Positions 54,156 through 62,581 of a stretch of 64,000 nucleotides of DNA are shown here, piece by piece. The DNA is taken from positions 1-64,000 of the forward strand of contig JAFGSI010000007.1 in assembly GCA_016934715.1 (NCBI GenBank), read 5' to 3'. Source of the DNA: Anaerolineales bacterium (GTDB lineage: Bacteria > Chloroflexota > Anaerolineae > Anaerolineales > Villigracilaceae). The position numbers and the translations under genes were made by a program. The notes below the pieces were generated by a model that ran no database searches, was not told where the DNA came from, and saw only the letters and a list, made by a program, of their open reading frames with translations. The first letter of the stretch is position 1; the number at the start of each line of letters is the position of its first letter.

Positions 54156-54333
54156 GTGGCTATGGTAACCGGTTGCCGCTCTGTAGGAGCGGGTAGTTTT
54201 GTCTGTGCCCAGGCGGGATGCCCGGAATGCCTGGATGCGCTCATGCGGGTGCACGAAGGGCTGGTCCAGGCGGTCGTGCGCACCCAGGGGATGGGGGGAG
54301 CCCTATGCGGAGTTGATCCAGGAGGGGCGGATA
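54156..54333 (+). pseudogene. Sigma-70-like gene fragment (5' end)
   Basis: From GTG 54156 (AAAGGAG 8 nt upstream) the frame gives GCPECLDALMRVHEGLVQAV followed by VRTQGMGGAL. A frame change near 54300 continues with EPYAELIQEGRI and then breaks off at the dispersed repeat. The pattern EGLVxxVVRxQ...YAELIQEGRIG matches regions 2.1-2.2 of sigma-70-family factors. The rest of the gene is missing. Copy A of the repeat is preceded by another short sigma-like stretch ([14 protein letters not shown]). Tentative. Confidence 0.4.
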
Positions 54334-54761
54334 GAACGGCATCCCCCAAAAGGCCACCCTCCTCGGCGATACCCTCACCAGCATGCTCAACCTCGCCCGC
54401 TTCGTCCTCCAAGCTTCCCGAGCCGCTCTCCCCGCGCCGCCATGACCCGCTGACCGCTTCTGCTTGTCCCGGCCAGCCCCCGCACCCCTCCGACAGGCCT
54501 GTCTCCACGCGCCTGCTCCCCGCCCTGCATCCCCTCCTCGATCGATCCGGCCCACTCCAGATCTCGATCTCTGCTTCAACCTTCACCGATCGCCCGACTT
54601 GTTGCGCGCTCCTACCCCACTGGTTGCGCCAATTCGCTCTTTTCCTCACGCTTTTTCCCAAAATTCTCGTTCAACCCATCCTGCTCGACCTTTTCCCCTT
54701 TGTTCTCTTCCTCCTCCATATCCTACTTGTTGCACAATCCCCCGGATTTTCAGGCTTGACA
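54334..54761 (+). repeat. Dispersed repeat, copy B (ends at a -35 box)
   Basis: Second copy of the repeat at 40569-41038, same orientation and same relation to a gene: it ends in CTTGACAG, where TTGACA is the -35 box of the ROK-family gene. Shared runs include CATGACCCGCTGACC, CTTCAACCTTCACCGATCGC, CCGACTTGTTGCGCG and TTGCGCCAATTCGCTCTTTT. No intact ORF. Confidence 0.8.
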
Positions 54762-54784
54762 GATGCCCCCCACCCGGCTATGAT
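54756..54784 (+). promoter_or_regulatory. Promoter of the ROK-family gene, -35 supplied by repeat B
   Basis: TTGACA (54756-54761), 17-bp spacer, TATGAT (54779-54784). Predicted +1 about 54791. Same spacing as in copy A. Confidence 0.75.
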
Positions 54785-54798
54785 ATCTCTTCGAACCA

Positions 54799-54812
54799 TG
54801 TAACCGGTTACA
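54799..54812. promoter_or_regulatory. LacI-type operator
   Basis: Perfect palindrome TGTAACCGGTTACA with the central CG of LacI-family sites, about 8-21 nt after the predicted +1. A LacI-type sugar repressor encoded elsewhere probably controls the ROK-family gene. Confidence 0.7.
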
Positions 54813-54858
54813 GTGTTTTTGCCCGGTGAGCAGATTTCAGCATGCAAGGATCTCCCCA

Positions 54859-56256
54859 ATGCCCCCTTCCCTGACCCTGGTCAAACCCAGGTACATCCCC
54901 CCCCTGGATGAAGGCTTCCGCCCGGCTGTGCTGGCCAACCGCCTCTTCCAGCAGCAGGTCGCCGAATCAGGCGTCGGCGTGCCGCTGGTCTTCGGCTTGG
55001 AGCGCAGCGACGGCGAACTGTCGCGCTTCGAGACCCACGTCTTCCCCGACGGCCATTCCCAGGCCGGGGCCAACCTGATGTACGCCGAACGGCTGGTCAA
55101 GTTCCTGCTCTGGCAGCGCGGCGGCTGGAAACTCCATGTCGGTGGGCCTCAACCGATCGCAGACCACCTCGCCCGGACCTATGCCCCCGATGGTGATCGC
55201 GCCTTCGACTACCACTTCATGGGCAAAACCATCTACGAACAGACCTTCACGGTCGTGCACTGTGCTCCCGAGCAGGTCCCGCCGGCCAAGGAGACCGGCA
55301 AGCCGCTCGGCCGTCACCTGGACGGCTGCCGGATCGGCTTCGACCTGGGCGCCTCCGACCGCAAGGTCTCCGCGGTCATCGACGGCGAGCCGGTCTACAG
55401 CGAGGAGGTGGTCTGGGAGCCACGCAAGAATTCGGACCCCGAGTACCACTACCGCGAGATCATGGCCGCCCTGCAGACCGCCGCGGCGAAGATGCCGCGC
55501 GTCGATGCCATCGGCGGCTCGTCGGCCGGGATCTACATTAACAACCGCCCAATGGTGGCCTCCCTGTTCCGCGGCGTCCCGCCGGAGCAATACCACAAGG
55601 TCCGCACTCTCTTCCTGCGCATCCGCGAGGAGCTGGGCGTGCCGCTCGAGATCATCAACGACGGCGACGTGACCGCCCTGGCCGGCTCGATGTCGCTGGA
55701 GGACAACGGCATCCTGGGCATCGCCCTCGGCTCGAGCGAGGCCGCCGGCTACGTCGACATGGACGGCCACATCATCACCTGGCTGAGCGAACTGGCCTTC
55801 TGCCCGGTCGACTACCAGCCGAATGCCCCCACTGACGAGTGGTCGCGCGACAGCGGCGTCGGGTCGCAGTACTTCTCCCAGCAGTGCGTCTTCCGCCTGG
55901 CACCGCGGGCCGGGATCGAGGTCCCGCAGGACGTGACCGACGCCGAGAAGCTCAAGGCCGTCCAGGAGCAGCTCGAAGCCGGGCACCAGGGCGCGCGCAA
56001 GATCTGGGAGTCGATGGGTCTCTACCTGGGCTATGCCATCGCTCACTACGCCGACTTTTACCCGGTCAGGCATGTTCTGATCCTGGGCCGCTGCACCTCC
56101 GGCCGCGGCGGGCAGTTGATCCTGGACGGGGCCCAGGCGGTCCTGCGCAGCGAGTTCCCCGAGCTGAATCACATTCACATCCAGCTGCCGGACGAGAAGA
56201 GCCGCCGGGTCGGTCAGTCGATCGCCGCCGCCAGCCTGCCGGTCATCGCAAAATAA
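54859..56256 (+). CDS. ROK-family protein with long N-terminal extension
   Basis: A 465-residue protein. The ROK/ASKHA core starts near 155: RIGFDLGASDRKVSAVIDGE (phosphate loop), then GGSSAGIYINNRPMVASLF, VPLEIINDGDVTALAGSM (catalytic Asp) and GILGIALGSSEAAGYVDMDG. The usual zinc-binding CGxxGCxE is absent. The first ~150 residues form an unknown domain (FGLERSDGELSRFETHVFPD). Probably a sugar kinase or relative. ATG 54859 follows AAGGATCTCCCCA. Control by a LacI-type repressor supports a sugar role. Confidence 0.78.
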   Translation: MPPSLTLVKPRYIPPLDEGFRPAVLANRLFQQQVAESGVGVPLVFGLERSDGELSRFETHVFPDGHSQAGANLMYAERLVKFLLWQRGGWKLHVGGPQPIADHLARTYAPDGDRAFDYHFMGKTIYEQTFTVVHCAPEQVPPAKETGKPLGRHLDGCRIGFDLGASDRKVSAVIDGEPVYSEEVVWEPRKNSDPEYHYREIMAALQTAAAKMPRVDAIGGSSAGIYINNRPMVASLFRGVPPEQYHKVRTLFLRIREELGVPLEIINDGDVTALAGSMSLEDNGILGIALGSSEAAGYVDMDGHIITWLSELAFCPVDYQPNAPTDEWSRDSGVGSQYFSQQCVFRLAPRAGIEVPQDVTDAEKLKAVQEQLEAGHQGARKIWESMGLYLGYAIAHYADFYPVRHVLILGRCTSGRGGQLILDGAQAVLRSEFPELNHIHIQLPDEKSRRVGQSIAAASLPVIAK

Positions 56257-56277
56257 CCCCCGCAAAGCAGACCAGCC

Positions 56278-56305
56278 ATCTCCTCCCATCCGGGAGGAGA
56301 TTTTT
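56278..56305 (+). terminator. Intrinsic terminator of the ROK-family gene
   Basis: A perfect 10-bp stem (ATCTCCTCCC / GGGAGGAGAT), 4-nt loop, followed by TTTT. Confidence 0.85.
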
Positions 56306-56336
56306 GCCCGAGGGAAGAACCCGCAGTCACAGGATG

Positions 56337-56342
56337 TATAAT
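56337..56342 (+). promoter_or_regulatory. -10 box TATAAT of the FAD oxidoreductase gene
   Basis: TATAAT, predicted +1 about 56349, ~83-nt leader with SD GGAGATGA before ATG 56432. Confidence 0.5.
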
Positions 56343-56431
56343 TGAAGCAGTCCCAAGCGAAGCGGCGAACGCGCTTCACAGAACAGGTCTTTCCGTTATC
56401 GTCGATCTGCAATTCCCCTGGAGATGAATGC

Positions 56432-57724
56432 ATGAAAATAGCCATCCTCGGCGCAGGATTCGGCGGCATGGCCGCCGCCTACGACCTGGCCAGGGCCAGC
56501 CATGAAGTCACCCTTTACGAAGCAGCCGACTTCGTTGGCGGGCTGGCCAGCGGCTTCAAAGAGCCCGGCTGGGACTGGTCGGTGGAGAAGTTCTACCACC
56601 ACTGGTTTGCCAGCGACAGACATATGCTTGGCCTGATCGAGGAACTCGGCCTGCAGGAGGAAGTCCTTTTTCCGCGGCCCTACACCGTCCTGCTGCACAA
56701 GGACCGCTGGTACCCGTTCGATTCGATCCCCAGGGCATTGGCCTTCCCCGGCCTGGGCTGGGGGGTGAACAAGGTCCGCTTTGGGCTGGTCGGGCTGTAC
56801 CTGCGCCTGACCAACAACTGGCGTGCCCTCGAAAAGGTCACCGCCGACGCCTGGATGCGCAGGTGGGCCGGGCCGAAGGTCTACCAGAAGATGTGGGAGC
56901 CCCTGCTGATCGGCAAGTTCGGGCCATACTACAAGGACGTCAACATGGCCTGGATGTGGGCCCGTCTCAAGGCCCGCACCACCCGCCTGGGCACCTACCA
57001 GGGCGGCTTCCAGGCCTTCGCCGACCAGTTCGCCGAGATCCTGCGCGGGATGGGAGTAACGATCCTCCTGCAGACCCCGGTGACGCGCCTCGAGCGCGAT
57101 CCGGAGCGCGGCGCGATCCACCTCGAGACCGCCGCCGGACCCGCGACCTGCGACCGGGCCCTGGTCACCCTGTCCCCCGAGGTGACCGCCCGCCTGGTCC
57201 CGTCCCTGCCCGATGACTACCTGCGCGGCCTGCGCAACCTCAAGTCGATGGGCGCGGTGGTGATGATCCTGTCCCTGAAACACCAGCTCTCCGAGCAAGG
57301 CTATTACTGGTTCAACCTGCCCAAGGACGCCGGCTACCCCTGCCTGGCGCTGGTCGAGCACACCAACTACGTCTCGCCCGAGCATTTCGGCGGCGACCAT
57401 ATCGTCTACATGGGTGACTATCTTGATCCCGGCCACGAGTACTTCCGCCTGGGCCAGGAGGAGCTGCTCGAGAAGTTCCAGCCGGTCCTGAAGAGATTCA
57501 ACCCGCTGTTCGAGCCGGGCTGGGTCAAGAAGACCTGGCTGTTCCGCACCAACTACGCCCAGCCCGTGCCACTGCTGAACCACTCGCAGAACATCCCCCC
57601 GATCCAGACACCGGTCGAAGGGCTGTACTTCGCCTCGATGAGCCAGGTCTACCCCTGGGATCGGGGGACCAACTTTGCAGTCGAGATCGGCCGCCGGGCG
57701 GCAAGGTTGATGCTGGAACACTGA
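56432..57724 (+). CDS. NAD(P)/FAD-dependent oxidoreductase (amine oxidase/PPO-like)
   Basis: A 430-residue protein. Dinucleotide-binding IAILGAGFGGMAAAYDLARA, VTLYEAADFVGGLASGFKEP and the C-terminal FAD loop GLYFASMSQVYPWDRGTNFA. Long central region with LLIGKFGPYYKDVNMAWMWA resembles the protoporphyrinogen-oxidase/UDP-galactopyranose-mutase-like group, often next to glycosyl-lipid genes. Substrate unknown. MKIAILGAG is chosen as start because of the nucleotide fold and SD. Confidence 0.82.
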   Translation: MKIAILGAGFGGMAAAYDLARASHEVTLYEAADFVGGLASGFKEPGWDWSVEKFYHHWFASDRHMLGLIEELGLQEEVLFPRPYTVLLHKDRWYPFDSIPRALAFPGLGWGVNKVRFGLVGLYLRLTNNWRALEKVTADAWMRRWAGPKVYQKMWEPLLIGKFGPYYKDVNMAWMWARLKARTTRLGTYQGGFQAFADQFAEILRGMGVTILLQTPVTRLERDPERGAIHLETAAGPATCDRALVTLSPEVTARLVPSLPDDYLRGLRNLKSMGAVVMILSLKHQLSEQGYYWFNLPKDAGYPCLALVEHTNYVSPEHFGGDHIVYMGDYLDPGHEYFRLGQEELLEKFQPVLKRFNPLFEPGWVKKTWLFRTNYAQPVPLLNHSQNIPPIQTPVEGLYFASMSQVYPWDRGTNFAVEIGRRAARLMLEH

Positions 57725-57790
57725 GCTGATCCGCTCATGGGTAGGCAGTTCAACAAAATCTGGAACATAAACTTCGTTCGGAGGAACAAC

Positions 57791-58762
57791 ATGTCTCGCC
57801 TCAGCATTCGCCTGCAACTCCTGCTCGTTTTCATGGTTCTCTTCACGATCGCCTTCGCCGGTGTGTTTCTGTGGTTCCATCGATTCGCCACCGAACTGGC
57901 CATGGACTACCTGCGCCAGAGCCTGATGACCGCCGCCGAGACGGCCGCCAGCCTGATCGACGCCGACGAACTGATCCAGGTCTACGAGACCGGCGTGGAG
58001 GAGGATGCCCAGTACAATCACATCGCCGAACAACTGCGCACCGTGCGCGATGGGAATGCCCTCATCGCGTCCGTCTATACCATGGTGCGCGCATCCGATC
58101 CCAATGAGCTCATCTTCGTCGTCGAGGGGCACGAGGTCGCAAGTGAGCGTGCCCACCTGGGCGATTCGTACGACGCCAGCACCTACCCGGAGATGCTGCA
58201 GGGCTTCGACGGCCCGGCCGCGGATACCAACTACGAGGAGGACGAGTACGGGAACTGGCTCTCAGGCTATGCCCCGATCAGGGACGCGACCGGGACCAGC
58301 GTGGCCATCGTCGGGGTGGACATGACCGCTGAGGATGTGATCGACGTCCAGAACGGGGTCCGGAATGCGAGCATCCTGGCCTTCGCGATGGCTTACGGCG
58401 CGGTCTTCCTGGGAGCCTATTTCCTTTCCGGGACGATCACCCGTTCCCTGAGTCTCATCACCAGGGCTGCCCAGGTCCTGGAGGACGACGAGCCCTTCGA
58501 CCCCGCGCAACTGGAGCAGGTGGCCAGCGGCTCCGACGAGATCGGTCAGCTGGCCCGGGTCTTCAGCCGCATGGCGATCCAGATCCAGGCGCGTGAGAAC
58601 CAGTTGAAGCAGCAGGTGACTGCCTTGCACATCGAGATCGACGAGATCAAACGCCAGGCCCAGGTCGCGCAGATCACGGAAAATACCGATTTTGAAGACC
58701 TGCGCAGCCGGGCGCGCGAACTGCGCCGCCGCCGGGAGGAGGAGGCCCCCAACAAGGATTAA
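57791..58762 (+). CDS. Membrane cache-HAMP protein without output domain
   Basis: A 323-residue protein. TM1 about 8-30, extracytoplasmic sensor ~31-205 (VYTMVRASDPNELIFVVEGH, GYAPIRDATGTSVAIVGVDM), TM2 about 208-232, HAMP (TITRSLSLITRAAQVLEDDE), then a coiled coil and ends RARELRRRREEEAPNKD. No kinase, cyclase or methyl-accepting region is present, and no partner is adjacent. ATG 57791 with CGGAGGAAC. Could signal to a kinase encoded elsewhere. Confidence 0.82.
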   Translation: MSRLSIRLQLLLVFMVLFTIAFAGVFLWFHRFATELAMDYLRQSLMTAAETAASLIDADELIQVYETGVEEDAQYNHIAEQLRTVRDGNALIASVYTMVRASDPNELIFVVEGHEVASERAHLGDSYDASTYPEMLQGFDGPAADTNYEEDEYGNWLSGYAPIRDATGTSVAIVGVDMTAEDVIDVQNGVRNASILAFAMAYGAVFLGAYFLSGTITRSLSLITRAAQVLEDDEPFDPAQLEQVASGSDEIGQLARVFSRMAIQIQARENQLKQQVTALHIEIDEIKRQAQVAQITENTDFEDLRSRARELRRRREEEAPNKD

Positions 58763-58817
58763 ACCGTCTGGCCTGCGCAGCGCCGGGCAGGTCAGCGATT
58801 AGGACCTGATGGAAACT

Positions 58818-58838
58818 CCCCCGCCAAGGCTGCGGGGG
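58818..58838. terminator. Hairpin between convergent genes
   Basis: CCCCCGC / GCGGGGG with a 7-nt loop, no T-run; weak evidence. Confidence 0.3.
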
Positions 58839-58853
58839 CAGTTCGTGGACTCC

Positions 58854-59900
58854 CTATTCCCCGCAAACCTGCCTGAGCACACCTCCCAGGACCACCACCG
58901 CCCGGGCGTACTCATCCAGCGACAGGTGCTCGTCGGGCGTGTGATCGAGCTCCGAGTCGCCCGGGCCGTAGACGGCCAGCGGGCAGCCCCAGGCCGGGCC
59001 GACCACGTTCAGGTCAGCGGTGCCGGTCTTGAAGACGAAACCAGGCTTGCCGCCCGCAGCCCGGATGGAGGCCAGGAAGGCCCGTACCAGGGGAGTGTTC
59101 TTCCCGGCGGCGTAGGCCGGCAGGGAGTGCCCCAGCGGCTCGAGTTCGACCTCCCCGATCAATCTCTTCAGTTCAGCGTACCAGGCCGCCGGCGGCAGAT
59201 CGGGCGGCAGGCGCACGCCGATCCGCAGGCGGGTCCACTGTTCGAAGCCATCCTCGCCCGAGTCCAGGCCGCGCAGGGTCGGGAGAACCCGTTCAAAGGC
59301 CCGCCCTCGGCCGGCGTTGAAGTCCCCGGCCCAGGCGGCGATCCGGTTCCAAACCGCCACGCCGGCCTCGCAGGCAGACTCCTGCCCGCTGGCAGTGTGA
59401 CTCATCAGCCGGCGGACGGTGACTGCGGCCCAGGCCACGCCCTTGTAGCCCAGCGTGACCCGCTCCCAGCCCGACGGTTCACCAACGATGGCGTAGTCCG
59501 GCCGGTAAAGCCGGGCGACATGGCGGGCCCCGAGCGAGTCGCGCTCCTCATCGACCGCCCCGATGACGACGACCTGCCAGCCGGGGAGCGGCCCCAGCCC
59601 GGCTGCGGCGTCAACCATACAGGCCAGAGGCCCCTTGGCGTCGACCGCGCCGCGGCCATACAGGATCCCGTCTTCCACCCGGGGCGGGATCTCGCCCGCA
59701 ACGGTATCGATGTGTCCGAGCAGGAGGATCTGTCGCGGCCCCTCCCCCAGCACGCCGACAGCGTTGCCGGCCTCATCGACGAAGGCGCGCCCAAAGCCCA
59801 GAGTCCGCATCCGTTCGACGAGGACCTCCACCACCGGCCCTTCGGCGCCCGACGGGCTGTAGCATGCGACCAGCTGGAACAGGGTTTCGGGAGTTTCCAT
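58854..59900 (-). CDS. lysK: [LysW]-lysine/ornithine hydrolase (M20 peptidase family)
   Basis: A 348-residue M20 protein: [20 protein letters not shown], metal ligands [28 protein letters not shown] and [11 protein letters not shown], then [17 protein letters not shown] and [12 protein letters not shown]. This matches LysK, which releases lysine (or ornithine) from the LysW carrier. It is followed upstream by homocitrate-synthase-like and lysJ genes, as in LysW-type pathways. No lysW is in the window. Confidence 0.85.
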   Translation of the reverse strand: METPETLFQLVACYSPSGAEGPVVEVLVERMRTLGFGRAFVDEAGNAVGVLGEGPRQILLLGHIDTVAGEIPPRVEDGILYGRGAVDAKGPLACMVDAAAGLGPLPGWQVVVIGAVDEERDSLGARHVARLYRPDYAIVGEPSGWERVTLGYKGVAWAAVTVRRLMSHTASGQESACEAGVAVWNRIAAWAGDFNAGRGRAFERVLPTLRGLDSGEDGFEQWTRLRIGVRLPPDLPPAAWYAELKRLIGEVELEPLGHSLPAYAAGKNTPLVRAFLASIRAAGGKPGFVFKTGTADLNVVGPAWGCPLAVYGPGDSELDHTPDEHLSLDEYARAVVVLGGVLRQVCGE

Positions 59901-59903
59901 GCT

Positions 59904-61187
59904 CTACCTTCGAGCACCCTTGTCCATGCGCTGGACGATCTGCGGGGCGGAGGTCGGGGCGTTGGCTGTGCGGACCAGGTGGAAATCCTGCTCAGCGATG
60001 CTCAGCAGCAGGTCGGCAGCTGAGATGTCGCCGTTCAGCTGGCCGATGCTCTCCTTGAAGCGGGCGGTCACCTGGCGGGCGGCATCTTCATCTACGTCGA
60101 AGTAGTTGATCTGCTTGAGGTAGTAATGGACCACGTTCCAGCCCGAGAGCGGGCCGAGCAGGATGTCCTGCTCGCTGACCCCGAACAGGTCCAGGGGGTG
60201 GGCCTCGTAGGCGGCCGAGTCGCGCAGGATGGCGCCCTGGTGGACCCCGGCAGTATGGGTCCGGTTGGTCAGGCTGACCGGCTCCTTGGGCGGGACGAGG
60301 GTCCTGAGCTTGTCGGCCATGGTGACATTGATCGGGTAGGAACTGCGCAGGTTGTAGCCTTCCAGGTGGTCATACTGCCCGTCGATGAACAGGTTGAAAA
60401 GCAGGGCGGTCATCGAGGTGATCCCCGAGCGCTCGCCGATGCCCACCAGGGTCGTGTTCACATACTGGGCCCCGGCCAGGACCGCCTCGAGGGTGTTGAC
60501 CAGGGCCAGGTTGCGGTCGTCGTGGAAATGCAGTTCGAGGGCGGTATGCGGGTAGCGCTGGCGCAGGGCCGCCACCCGGCTTCGGACCATGGCCGGGGTC
60601 GCCACGCCGACCGTGTCGGGCAGGCCCAGCCGGTCGACAAATTCGACCAGCGGGTCGTAGACCTGAAAGAGGGTGTCAAGCGGGGTGCGGAAGGCGTCCT
60701 CGCCACTGAAGCGCAGGATCAGGTCGGGGTGCGCGCGGCGCACCTCGGCCAGCAGGCTGCCGGCGCTTTTGACGATCTCGGCCGGGGTCTTGCCGTGGTT
60801 GAAGGCCTGTGACTGGGGCGACGTGCCGAAATAGACATTCAGACCGTCAAAACCGGCGGAGATGGCCGCCTCGATGTCGACCGGGTGGCAGCGTACATGC
60901 GCCAGCAGGAAGGTATAGCCCTTCTGGACGATCAGCTCGTCGCGGGTCTCGCGCAGGGCCTGGATGTCCCCGGCCTCCCGGGCGCTGACATTGGGCGCGA
61001 ACAACTCGACAAACTTGACCCCGTACAGGATCAGGGCCCGCAGCAGTTCCTGCTTGTCGTGCGTGGTGAAGTAATATTTATAGTGGTCGTGCAGCAGGGA
61101 GGTCTGCTGGCCCTCGCGCAACGAGGTGTCGACGATCTCCAGCGGGCGGGGGTGGTATTGGCGGAAATGGTCTTGCGGCATGTTCAT
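59904..61187 (-). CDS. Homocitrate synthase-like (HMGL/IPMS family)
   Basis: A 427-residue protein. Catalytic DTSLREGQQTSLLHDHYKYY, LHFHDDRNLALVNTLEAVLA (metal His), NTTLVGIGERSGITSMTALL, and HTAGVHQGAILRDSAAYEAH. The context of lysJ and lysK favours homocitrate synthase (first step of the alpha-aminoadipate lysine route) over isopropylmalate or citramalate synthase; the regulatory domain of IPMS is absent. 3 nt upstream of lysK. Which isoform is not certain. Confidence 0.78.
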   Translation of the reverse strand: MNMPQDHFRQYHPRPLEIVDTSLREGQQTSLLHDHYKYYFTTHDKQELLRALILYGVKFVELFAPNVSAREAGDIQALRETRDELIVQKGYTFLLAHVRCHPVDIEAAISAGFDGLNVYFGTSPQSQAFNHGKTPAEIVKSAGSLLAEVRRAHPDLILRFSGEDAFRTPLDTLFQVYDPLVEFVDRLGLPDTVGVATPAMVRSRVAALRQRYPHTALELHFHDDRNLALVNTLEAVLAGAQYVNTTLVGIGERSGITSMTALLFNLFIDGQYDHLEGYNLRSSYPINVTMADKLRTLVPPKEPVSLTNRTHTAGVHQGAILRDSAAYEAHPLDLFGVSEQDILLGPLSGWNVVHYYLKQINYFDVDEDAARQVTARFKESIGQLNGDISAADLLLSIAEQDFHLVRTANAPTSAPQIVQRMDKGARR

Positions 61188-61275
61188 CAGGCTCTATCCA
61201 TTTGTCAGGAATTGATCCACACCGGGCTCGAAACGGCATCCGGCGCTTCGGGCCCCTGGTGGGGTTTCGTGGAGT

Positions 61276-62427
61276 CTAGTGCAGCACCTCGCCCAGGGCT
61301 GCGACGACCCGCTCGAGCTGCTCCTCGGTGATCACCAGCGGCGGCAGCAGGCGGATGACGGTCATCCCGGCCGGCAGGGCCAGGATGCCGCGTTCGGCCA
61401 GCGCCGCCAGACAGGGTGCCACCTTCTGCTTCAGCTCGACCCCGGCGATCAAGCCCAGGCCGCGCACTTCGCGGACCAGCGGAGACTCGATCGCCTGCAG
61501 TTGCGCCTGCAGGCGCCCTCCCAGGACAGCCGCCCGTTCAGGCAGGCGCTGTTCCTCCATAACATCCAGGGTCGCCAGGGCAGCCGCGCAAGCGACCGGG
61601 TTGCCGCCGAAGGTCGAGCCGTGGCTGCCGATCGGGATCTCGCCGACCCGCTCCCCGAGCAGGGTGGCGCCCATCGGCAGCCCGCCGGCCATCGACTTGG
61701 CCAGACACAGGATGTCGGGCTGCAGGTCATGGTGCTGGTAGGCGAACAGCTTCCCGGTCCGGCCGTAACCGGTCTGGATCTCGTCCAGGATCAGCAGGGC
61801 CCCCCGCTGGCGGCAGAGTTCCTGGGCGCCGCGCAGGTACTCGGCCGTCCCCGGGTAGACCCCGCCCTCGCCCTGGACCGGCTCGAGGATCACCGCGGCG
61901 GTCTGCTCGGTCACGGCCCCGGCCAGTTTTTCCAGATTGTTGTAGGGCACGTGGCTGAAGCCGGGCACCAGCGGTTCAAAGCCGGCGTGGTATTTCTTGT
62001 TGCCGGTCGCCGTCAGGGCCCCGAAGGTCCGCCCGTGAAAGCTGCGCAGGGCGGCCACGATCCCACTCCGCCCGGTGGCCACACGGGCGAACTTGAGCGC
62101 CGTCTCGACCGCCTCGGCACCGGAGTTCGACAGGAACATGCGCCGCATTCCGGTCAGGGCCGCAAGGCGGCTGACCAGTTCTGCCCGCCGGTCATTGTAG
62201 AACATCTCGGTGCAAGCGATCAGGGTCCCGGCCTGGGCGCTGACCGCCCGGACGATCGCCGGGTGGACGTGGCCAACGTTGGCCGAGCCCTGCCCACCGA
62301 CGCAGTCGATGTACTCGCGACCGTCGCGGTCGAAGACCAGGGCCCCCGCCCCCCGGACAAGGGCGATCTCGCGTTTCCCGTAGACGCCGGAATTGTGCTG
62401 GCTTTCAGTGCCAATAATGTCGAACAT
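61276..62427 (-). CDS. lysJ: [LysW]-aminoadipate semialdehyde aminotransferase
   Basis: A 383-residue class III PLP aminotransferase: GREYIDCVGGQGSANVGHVH, RMFLSNSGAEAVETALKFAR, VILEPVQGEGGVYPGTAEYL, ILDEIQTGYGRTGKLFAYQH and PLP Lys in DILCLAKSMAGGLPMGATLL, GSHGSTFGGNPVACAAALAT. LysJ/ArgD type; context points to LysJ. ATG 62427 with GAGGTG upstream. Second from carB in the same direction. Confidence 0.85.
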   Translation of the reverse strand: MFDIIGTESQHNSGVYGKREIALVRGAGALVFDRDGREYIDCVGGQGSANVGHVHPAIVRAVSAQAGTLIACTEMFYNDRRAELVSRLAALTGMRRMFLSNSGAEAVETALKFARVATGRSGIVAALRSFHGRTFGALTATGNKKYHAGFEPLVPGFSHVPYNNLEKLAGAVTEQTAAVILEPVQGEGGVYPGTAEYLRGAQELCRQRGALLILDEIQTGYGRTGKLFAYQHHDLQPDILCLAKSMAGGLPMGATLLGERVGEIPIGSHGSTFGGNPVACAAALATLDVMEEQRLPERAAVLGGRLQAQLQAIESPLVREVRGLGLIAGVELKQKVAPCLAALAERGILALPAGMTVIRLLPPLVITEEQLERVVAALGEVLH

Positions 62428-62581
62428 GGTTGCACCTCGTTTGATCTGTACGCTGGTCGAAGATCGAACCAGCAAGTGGATGTTCTCCCTTTCACGGCAT
62501 CCATTCTGGACTGCGATCGCCAACCCTGCAGGCAGAACGTGCCGCGGCTGATCGCGAGAGCAGGCTCCGGCATTCCCGCAT

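Noticed and set aside
56396-58156. 586-codon minus-strand frame across the FAD oxidoreductase
   Set aside because: Crosses two real plus-strand genes, no recognisable motif.
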